Made by a program: the position numbers and the translations under genes. A stretch of 64,000 nt of DNA, from NCBI GenBank assembly GCA_041397865.1, contig JAWKVT010000001.1, forward strand, positions 930,001 to 994,000, in the 5' to 3' direction. Positions 58,207 to 64,000 of the stretch are shown here, piece by piece. Numbering within the stretch: the stretch's first letter is position 1; each line of letters begins with the position of its first letter. Source of the stretch: TMED27 sp041397865 (GTDB taxonomy: Bacteria > Pseudomonadota > Alphaproteobacteria > Micavibrionales > Micavibrionaceae). The notes beneath the pieces were generated by a model. That model had not been told where the DNA came from. It searched no databases and worked only from the letters and a program-made list of their open reading frames with translations.

Positions 58207-59105
58207 TAAAGCGCCTCCGCGCCGGAAATAATTTCAATCAACTCTTTCGTGATATAAGCCTGACGTGCGCGGTTATACTGCATCGTCAGATCGTTAATCA
58301 CCTCACCGGCATTGCGCGTCGCATTATCCATCGCTGTCATCCGCGCAGCCTGTTCCCCGGCGGCGCTATCAAGCAACGCCCGGAAAATCTGCACCCCCAG
58401 ATTGCGTGGCAAAAGCGCATCGAGAATTTTCTCCTCCTCCGGCTCAAAATCATACGGAGAGGCCAGACCTTCATCTTGCGCTTCCTTCTCTCCTTCCGCC
58501 GTTTCCGGCAGAGCAAAAGGAATAATCTGCTGCGCCTGCGGCTTTTGGGTCAGCACAGATACAAACTCGTTATAAATCAACGTGCAAACATCAAACGCCC
58601 CGGCTTCAAACTGCTCAAGGATATACTCCGTAATCTTGTTGGCCTCGGCAAACTCCACGCGGGAAGAACCAAGAATACCGACAAAGCTCTCCGCGATCTT
58701 GCTGGAATACCCGGAACGCAAAAGATCGCGCCCCTTACTCCCCACACAGACAATCGAAACCTCTTTGCCCGCACCGCTCAACTCGGCAATCTTCGCCCGC
58801 GCCTTTTTCACCAGATTACCGTTAAAGCCGCCGCAAAGCCCGCGATCCGCCGTCACGACAACCAGCAAATGCTTCTCATCACGCCCCGTCCCCACAAGCA
58901 GCGGCGAGCTTGCATCGCTCACCACGACGTTTTTGGCAACCCGCGCCAGCATCCCGGCCATCGCACTGGCATAAGGCTGCGAAGCCTCGGCCTGCTCCTG
59001 CGCCCGACGCAACTTCGAGGCCGCAACCATCTTCATGGCCGAAGTAATCTTGCGGGTCGATTTAACCGAAACAATCCGGTCGCGATAATCTCTTAAACTT
59101 GGCAT
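58206..59105 (-). CDS. atpG: ATP synthase F1 gamma subunit
   Basis: A 299-residue central stalk protein. SLRDYRDRIVSVKSTRKITS, then AMKMVAASKLRRAQ, opens the family; VTADRGLCGGFNGNLVKKAR lies in the middle; and ARMTAMDNATRNAGEVINDL, then YNRARQAYITKELIEIISGA, closes it. The rotor transmits c-ring rotation to the alpha/beta head. It lies 35 bases after atpA. Compared with the E. coli protein it carries a small acidic insert near residue 200 (EGEKEAQDEGLASPYDFEPE). Confidence 0.97.
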   Translation of the reverse strand: MPSLRDYRDRIVSVKSTRKITSAMKMVAASKLRRAQEQAEASQPYASAMAGMLARVAKNVVVSDASSPLLVGTGRDEKHLLVVVTADRGLCGGFNGNLVKKARAKIAELSGAGKEVSIVCVGSKGRDLLRSGYSSKIAESFVGILGSSRVEFAEANKITEYILEQFEAGAFDVCTLIYNEFVSVLTQKPQAQQIIPFALPETAEGEKEAQDEGLASPYDFEPEEEKILDALLPRNLGVQIFRALLDSAAGEQAARMTAMDNATRNAGEVINDLTMQYNRARQAYITKELIEIISGAEAL

Positions 59106-59140
59106 GACTTAAGTCTAACCTTGTAATTTCAATTTTCTAA

Positions 59141-60691
59141 CTAAGCCGCTTCCTTGCTCTCACCGGCAAAACCTTTGGTAAAATCGCCGATAAACGCATG
59201 AAGCTTCGCCTCCAGCTCTTCAGAGATTTTCTTCTCTTCATTCAGCGTATCGAGTATCTCCTGACCGGAAGAACGCACTGTCTCCAACAAGCGGCGCTCA
59301 TACGCGTCAACCTGAGAGACCGCAATGCCGTCCAGATAGCCCTTTGTACCGGCAAAAATCACAACAACCTGCTCTTCCACCGTCAGCGGCGAATATTGCG
59401 GCTGCTTCAAGAGCTGCGTCAAACGCTCGCCCCGCGCCAAAAGCTTCTGCGTCGATGCGTCAAGATCAGAAGCAAACTGCGCAAACGCTTCCATCTCGCG
59501 ATACTGCGCAAGCTCCAGCTTGATCGTCCCGGCCACCTGTTTCATCGCCTTGATCTGCGCCGCAGACCCCACACGCGAAACAGACAGACCCACGTTAATC
59601 GCCGGGCGAATCCCTTTATAGAACAACGCCGTCTCAAGGAAAATCTGCCCGTCCGTAATCGAAATCACGTTCGTCGGAATATACGCCGACACGTCACCGG
59701 CCTGCGTTTCAATCACCGGAAGCGCCGTCAAAGACCCGCCGCCCTGTTCGTCCGACATCTTCGCCGCACGCTCCAGCAAACGTGAGTGAATGTAGAAAAC
59801 ATCCCCCGGATACGCTTCCCGGCCCGGCGGACGGCGAAGCAGCAACGACATCTGGCGGTACGCCACAGCCTGCTTCGAAAGGTCGTCATAAATCGCCAGC
59901 GCATGCAACCCGTTATCACGGAAATACTCGCCCATCGCACACCCTGTATAAGGCGCAAGGAACTGCATCGGCGCCGGGTCCGAAGCCGTCGCCGCCACAA
60001 CGATCGAATATTCCATCGCGCCCTGCTCCTCAAGCTCCTTCACCAACTGCGCTACAGTCGAACGCTTCTGGCCTATGGAAATATAAATGCAATAAAGATG
60101 CTTCTTCTCATCAGACGCCTTGTTCACCGTCTTCTGGTTAATGATCGTATCAACCGCCACAGCCGTTTTACCCGTCTGACGGTCGCCGATAATCAACTCC
60201 CGCTGACCGCGCCCGACAGGCACAAGCGCATCAATCGCTTTCAAACCCGACTGCATCGGTTCAAACACCGACTGACGCGGAATAATACCCGGCGCTTTCA
60301 CTTCAACACGGCGCATCTTAACGTCTTTCAACGGCCCCTTGCCGTCAATCGGATTCCCCAGCCCGTCAACAACCCGGCCAAGCAGCCCCTTACCCGCAGG
60401 CACCTCAACGATATCCCCCGTCCGGCGCACAATATCGCCTTCTTTAATGCCCCGGTCGTCGCCAAACACAACAACCCCGACATTGTCAGCTTCAAGGTTA
60501 AGCGCCATGCCTTTAAGACCGCCCGGAAACTCAACCATTTCCCCGGCCTGCACGTTATCCAGCCCGTAAACCCGCGCCACACCGTCACCAATCGACAAAA
60601 CCTGTCCGATTTCCGCGACATCCGCCTGCGCACCAAAATCCGCAATTTGCTTCTTGAGAATTTCCGAAATCTCTGCTGCTTTAATTTCCAT
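59141..60691 (-). CDS. atpA: ATP synthase F1 alpha subunit
   Basis: A 516-residue non-catalytic nucleotide-binding subunit. GDRQTGKTAVAVDTIINQ is the P-loop (about residues 169-176), the stretch CIYISIGQKRSTVAQLV follows, and VGLSVSRVGSAAQIKAMKQV is the signature loop region. The N-terminus (EIKAAEISEILKKQIADFG) binds the delta subunit. It is spaced 31 bases from atpH and complete. Confidence 0.98.
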   Translation of the reverse strand: MEIKAAEISEILKKQIADFGAQADVAEIGQVLSIGDGVARVYGLDNVQAGEMVEFPGGLKGMALNLEADNVGVVVFGDDRGIKEGDIVRRTGDIVEVPAGKGLLGRVVDGLGNPIDGKGPLKDVKMRRVEVKAPGIIPRQSVFEPMQSGLKAIDALVPVGRGQRELIIGDRQTGKTAVAVDTIINQKTVNKASDEKKHLYCIYISIGQKRSTVAQLVKELEEQGAMEYSIVVAATASDPAPMQFLAPYTGCAMGEYFRDNGLHALAIYDDLSKQAVAYRQMSLLLRRPPGREAYPGDVFYIHSRLLERAAKMSDEQGGGSLTALPVIETQAGDVSAYIPTNVISITDGQIFLETALFYKGIRPAINVGLSVSRVGSAAQIKAMKQVAGTIKLELAQYREMEAFAQFASDLDASTQKLLARGERLTQLLKQPQYSPLTVEEQVVVIFAGTKGYLDGIAVSQVDAYERRLLETVRSSGQEILDTLNEEKKISEELEAKLHAFIGDFTKGFAGESKEAA

Positions 60692-60722
60692 CTGTCCTTT
60701 TTCCTTTTTCGTTCTCTTTAAC

Positions 60723-61313
60723 CTATGAAACTTCCTTTAAACTGACATTCTCGTTCACGCCGCCGCCCATGGAAACCTTCAAACGCTCCAGCTTCCGGCG
60801 CACAGAATCGTCAATCATCGTCGAACCGACGGTCACAATCATACCGCCCAGAATGCCCGGCTCCACGCGGGCGTTAATCGCAACATCCTTGCCCATCGCC
60901 TTGGAAAGCGCATCCTGCAAATCTTTTTGCTGCTTCGCGCTTAAATCCTGCGCAACCTGCACATCAACGCTCACAGCCCCGCGGCGTTTATCCAGCGCCG
61001 CCCCGAAAGCTTTAACAATCGCGCCAAGACTGCCCAGACGGCGATTTTGCACCAAAACGCCAAGAAAATTCTTTGTGATATCCTGAAATTGCGCCTGATC
61101 CGCCAGCGCGCTCATGGCCTTTAACAACGCATCATTCCCGTAAAGAGGGCTGCGAATCGTCTCGTCAAGCGCATCAGAGTTCTGAATCATGGCGGCAAGA
61201 TCCTGAAGATCCTGCTCGACCTTATCAAGCTTTTTACCCTCTTCTGCAAGCTCAATCAATGCCTTAGCATAGCGTTGCGCAACAACGGAAGAAGCTTGGT
61301 TTGACGATGACAC
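60723..61313 (-). CDS. atpH: ATP synthase F1 delta subunit
   Basis: A 196-residue stator protein. SSVVAQRYAKALIELAEEGK begins the domain, KNFLGVLVQNRRLGSLGAIV is in the middle, and INARVEPGILGGMIVTVGST is the family end signature. The frame is open to 61382, with an ATG at 61337, but GTG 61313 with GGGAG eight bases before it gives the normal family start and is chosen. It is the first gene of the operon; F0 genes must be elsewhere, as is usual in Alphaproteobacteria. Confidence 0.93.
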   Translation of the reverse strand: MSSSNQASSVVAQRYAKALIELAEEGKKLDKVEQDLQDLAAMIQNSDALDETIRSPLYGNDALLKAMSALADQAQFQDITKNFLGVLVQNRRLGSLGAIVKAFGAALDKRRGAVSVDVQVAQDLSAKQQKDLQDALSKAMGKDVAINARVEPGILGGMIVTVGSTMIDDSVRRKLERLKVSMGGGVNENVSLKEVS

Positions 61314-61490
61314 TGCGCGGGCGCTCCCTTTCAACATATATTCGTTGGGCGAGGATTTAGCATAGCCCGGCAAGCATGACAAGCCCTATGAGCCGTGTTT
61401 TGCCGATATATTTTACATTCCGGAAATGAAAGGGGAAAAAAGAAATTTTAGGCTTAATATCGTCCAAACAAACCTTTAAATATAAATACC

Positions 61491-62936
61491 ATGTCCCTGT
61501 CGAAAACAACCATCGCACTCTTCACTCTGATCATCCTCGAAGGATACGTGGTTCTATCCTCCGAATTGCTCGCCATCCGGCTCAGCCTGCCTTTTGTCGG
61601 CAGCGGCACAGATACGGTTTCGATCATCATCGCTGCCGTACTCATGCCTCTGGCCTTCGGATACCAAGCCGGCGGACGCTTCAAACCCGGTTTTCACAAC
61701 ACCTTATTAAACGGCAAAATCTTTATAAGCGTCCGGGAAAAGCTGATTACAAACATCCTCATAGCTTTGGGCTTCCTGCTTTTCGGCCTGTCATACAGCT
61801 TCCTCGACGCCTTCTTCACAACCCTGCTGCAAATGGGCCTGACCCACCGCGTCCTTCTCACCACGCTCTACGCGGCCCTGTTCATCGTAACGCCCGTTTA
61901 CCTGCTCGGACAAACAATCCCGCTAACCTGCAACTTCTTCACCCGGGAAAAACTCTCGAAAATCACCGGACGCATCCTGTTTTTCTCCACGCTCGGCTCG
62001 TTCCTCGGCGCTGTTTTCTCCACCCTCGTCCTGATGAGCTATTTCGGCATAAACATCACCGCCGCCGTCAATTTCGTCATCCTCGGCCTGCTCATCACCC
62101 TTCTGAGCAAGGAAAAATTCTCAACCAGAATGGCCCTGACATGGGTGCTGGTTGCCGCCGGTCTCATAGGCAACTCCGGACAGGTCATGCGCGACCTGCG
62201 CATAGTCAAAACCAACCAGTACAACACAATCGCCGTAAAAGAAAACAACGGACAGCGCAACCTGCTTATCAACAACAACTTCTCCTCAATGTATACGGAC
62301 AAGGGTGAAAAACATGAATATATCGAATTCATAGAGCGCATCGCCATCACCCCCATCCCCGCAGAAGACGGCCCGAAAGACGTTCTCGTTCTCGGCGCAG
62401 GCGGCTTCACCCTCGGCGCGGACGACGCAAAAAACCTCTACGACTTTGTCGATATAGATGAAGACCTCAAAGACATCGCCGAACAATACATCCTCAAAAA
62501 ACCCGTCGGCGAAAACAAAACCTTTCACCCCATGCCCGCCCGCGCTTTCCTCACCCAGACACAGAAAAAATACGATGTCATCGTTCTGGACATCTACTCC
62601 GGCGCGCTCACCCTCCCCGAACACCTCGCAACAAAGGAGTTCTTCGAAAGTGTTAAAAACCGCCTGAAACCCGATGGAAAAATGATCGCCAACACCGTCC
62701 TCGCGCCAAACTTCAACAGCGCTTTCAGCAGGCATTTCGACAACACAATCCGCAGCGTCTTCCCGCATGTGTCACGCCACGCCATCCACGAACAATACCG
62801 GCTCTGGGAAGACAGCGAAAGCCTCATCGCAAACGTGATCTATATCTACAAAAACACCCCAGATGCAGATACGAAAACAATCTATACAGACATAAAAAAC
62901 CAGTCTTACCGCGACCGCCCCGCCAAAAATTATTAG
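61491..62936 (+). CDS. Membrane protein with spermidine-synthase-like methyltransferase-fold domain
   Basis: A 481-residue protein. About six to seven transmembrane helices fill residues 8-245 (FTLIILEGYVVLSSELLAIR, then LLFGLSYSFLDAFFTTLLQM). The C-terminal part has the Rossmann fold of polyamine synthases: DVLVLGAGGFTLGADD (SAM-binding loop), DFVDIDEDLKDIAEQY and YDVIVLDIYSG. Such fused proteins are widespread; true aminopropyl transfer is not shown for most of them. It is divergent from atpH with 177 bases between. Confidence 0.85.
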   Translation: MSLSKTTIALFTLIILEGYVVLSSELLAIRLSLPFVGSGTDTVSIIIAAVLMPLAFGYQAGGRFKPGFHNTLLNGKIFISVREKLITNILIALGFLLFGLSYSFLDAFFTTLLQMGLTHRVLLTTLYAALFIVTPVYLLGQTIPLTCNFFTREKLSKITGRILFFSTLGSFLGAVFSTLVLMSYFGINITAAVNFVILGLLITLLSKEKFSTRMALTWVLVAAGLIGNSGQVMRDLRIVKTNQYNTIAVKENNGQRNLLINNNFSSMYTDKGEKHEYIEFIERIAITPIPAEDGPKDVLVLGAGGFTLGADDAKNLYDFVDIDEDLKDIAEQYILKKPVGENKTFHPMPARAFLTQTQKKYDVIVLDIYSGALTLPEHLATKEFFESVKNRLKPDGKMIANTVLAPNFNSAFSRHFDNTIRSVFPHVSRHAIHEQYRLWEDSESLIANVIYIYKNTPDADTKTIYTDIKNQSYRDRPAKNY

Positions 62937-62938
62937 AG

Positions 62939-63772
62939 TCAAAAGAAAAGAGCCTGCACCTGCGCAAAGGCAAAAACATCAAAATCGAATAAACGAAACC
63001 GCTCGGGATGAAAGGCCAAAGCAACCCCGCGCAACACAATCAAATGCAGCGCATAAATCTCCAGCGTCCTGCGCCCCATAATCTGAAGCACCCCAACCGG
63101 CGGAAATCTTTTCACGTTGATAGCCTCGAAACAGCGCGGCTGAAAACGGTAAAGCACAAGACACACCGCAATCATGCCGCCGAGAAAAACCCCGAACTGC
63201 GCCGCAGACAGCGTCGGCAAAAGCATGCTTTGCATCAGGATATACCCCGCCATGCTCGCCGCGACAAACACCGGAACCATCCACCCCGGCGCGGAAATCA
63301 TATCCCGCCTGCGCCGCAAAACGCCCATCAACGTAAACAACAGCCCCAGCGTCCCGTATTCGACAACCAGCAACGTCGGAATAGACAGCAAAAACAGCAA
63401 AAAGAACATCCCCGCAAACGCTTCCCGGTTGCGCAGCGCATGCACAAAAAGCCAGTCAACACTCATCCGCGCCAGAATAAGCGTAAAGATAATATTGAGC
63501 GGAAAAAGATACTCCCCCGCCACAAGGCCCGACACAGCCACCACCGCGCCCACAATCCAGAAAAGCCGGGGAACCGCGCGCGTATCCGCATAACCGATCA
63601 AGAAAAACCAGATCGGCACGCACAGCCGCCCAACCACCCGCCACCATATATCCTCAGGAAAAAAGAAATACCCGATATGATCGACAACCATAAGAATAAG
63701 CGCAAGCGCTTTAAGAAGATCATAACTCGTAAGCGCCGCAGGCAACGTCTTGGTTTTAAGAAGATCTACCAC
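62939..63772 (-). CDS. TraX-family membrane protein
   Basis: A 277-residue protein with about eight transmembrane helices. SYDLLKALALILMVVDHIGY at the start and LQIMGRRTLEIYALHLIVLR near the end are the TraX family marks (acyltransferase-3 relatives; F-plasmid TraX acetylates pilin). No pilus genes are nearby, so the substrate may be an envelope sugar or lipid. Its stop is 2 bases from the stop of the convergent spermidine-synthase-like gene. Confidence 0.88.
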   Translation of the reverse strand: MVDLLKTKTLPAALTSYDLLKALALILMVVDHIGYFFFPEDIWWRVVGRLCVPIWFFLIGYADTRAVPRLFWIVGAVVAVSGLVAGEYLFPLNIIFTLILARMSVDWLFVHALRNREAFAGMFFLLFLLSIPTLLVVEYGTLGLLFTLMGVLRRRRDMISAPGWMVPVFVAASMAGYILMQSMLLPTLSAAQFGVFLGGMIAVCLVLYRFQPRCFEAINVKRFPPVGVLQIMGRRTLEIYALHLIVLRGVALAFHPERFRLFDFDVFAFAQVQALFF

Positions 63773-64000
63773 ACCCAGCCCCAGTTCATAAATTCATACC
63801 CCTCCACCCCGGCCAAAACCGCAATGGTCTTAAACAACACCAGATGCCCGACATAAATCTCCAGCGTCCTGCGCCCGCAAAACTGCACAAACCACCGCCC
63901 CGCCGCGCTCATATCCTTCGTCATCTCCGGATAGGTCTTCGGCTCGAATTTATAAAGAGCCGCGCTCACCAAAGCCATCCCCGCCGCCAGCACAACAAAT
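63766..64000 (-). CDS. Second TraX-family protein, C-terminal part (continues beyond window)
   Basis: The frame is open to the window edge; only the last 78 codons or so are visible. RWFVQFCGRRTLEIYVGHLV, then LFKTIAVLAGVEGYEF, is the TraX end signature. It overlaps the next TraX gene by 7 bases, so the two form a tandem, co-transcribed pair. They share G-R-R-T-L-E-I-Y but differ elsewhere, so the duplication is old. Confidence 0.8.
   Translation of the reverse strand, partial: FVVLAAGMALVSAALYKFEPKTYPEMTKDMSAAGRWFVQFCGRRTLEIYVGHLVLFKTIAVLAGVEGYEFMNWGWVW

Noticed and set aside
58200..60721. Long + strand frames opposite atpG and atpA (about 300 codons each)
   Set aside because: Arg/Asn/His-rich antisense frames of strongly conserved genes; no start signal.
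63008..63856. 282-codon + strand frame opposite TraX
   Set aside because: Very rich in Arg, Lys, His and Pro; antisense of a clear membrane protein gene.

Overview
The window looks like a chromosomal segment of an alphaproteobacterium of moderate GC. The right-hand part holds an F1-ATPase operon in the alphaproteobacterial order atpH-atpA-atpG-atpD-atpC without the F0 genes, plus envelope-sugar transferases and a tRNA-Ser with an encoded CCA. The species cannot be named from the sequence.

Region 1 (1-9.1 kb, + strand) is a mobile-element accessory module. It has two ParB/RepB-type partition genes (the first cut by the window edge) and a 250-base non-coding stretch with consecutive stem-loops. 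A tight defence operon follows: a small excisionase-type HTH protein, a SNF2/RapA-like helicase, a type III methyltransferase (Mod) and a type III restriction helicase-nuclease (Res).

Region 2 (9.1-48.2 kb) is a nearly complete temperate siphophage genome of lambda-like late organisation, read mostly on the - strand. From right to left it has TerS-TerL-gpW-portal-S49 protease with nested scaffold-decoration-capsid, then head-tail joining, tail tube, a frameshifted tail chaperone, tape measure, tail tip, fibres (one an RCC1 propeller) and lysis. Upstream of the terminase lie small accessory genes, an orphan ParB-methyltransferase and a replication/recombination block (RuvC-like, primase-helicase, Cas4-like nuclease, DEAD helicase, SSB-like, Sak4-like). 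Next come a sigma-like factor, a large serine recombinase with DUF2924, and a LexA/S24 repressor that leads an operon with two unrecognised genes. Several non-coding signals stand out here: ten AAACTG/CAGTTT words in 180 bases, an interleaved double inverted repeat (pseudoknot topology), and a bipartite 40-mer present before two operons.

Region 3 (48.4-64 kb) is host chromosome: tRNA-Ser(GGA), DUF805, an alpha/beta hydrolase, two glycosyltransferases, a pabA-pabC-LOG operon, the ATP synthase operon, a membrane spermidine-synthase-like protein and two TraX-family genes. Six nested palindromic elements sit between these genes and supply the 3' ends of two of them. atpC appears broken by two nearby indels, and an unrecognised 99-codon gene sits between atpG and atpD.

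The best candidates for something undescribed are the LexA-led operon (45.2-48.2 kb), the chromosomal palindromic element family, the structured RNA-like region before the restriction operon, and the phage leader structures at 34 and 40.9 kb.
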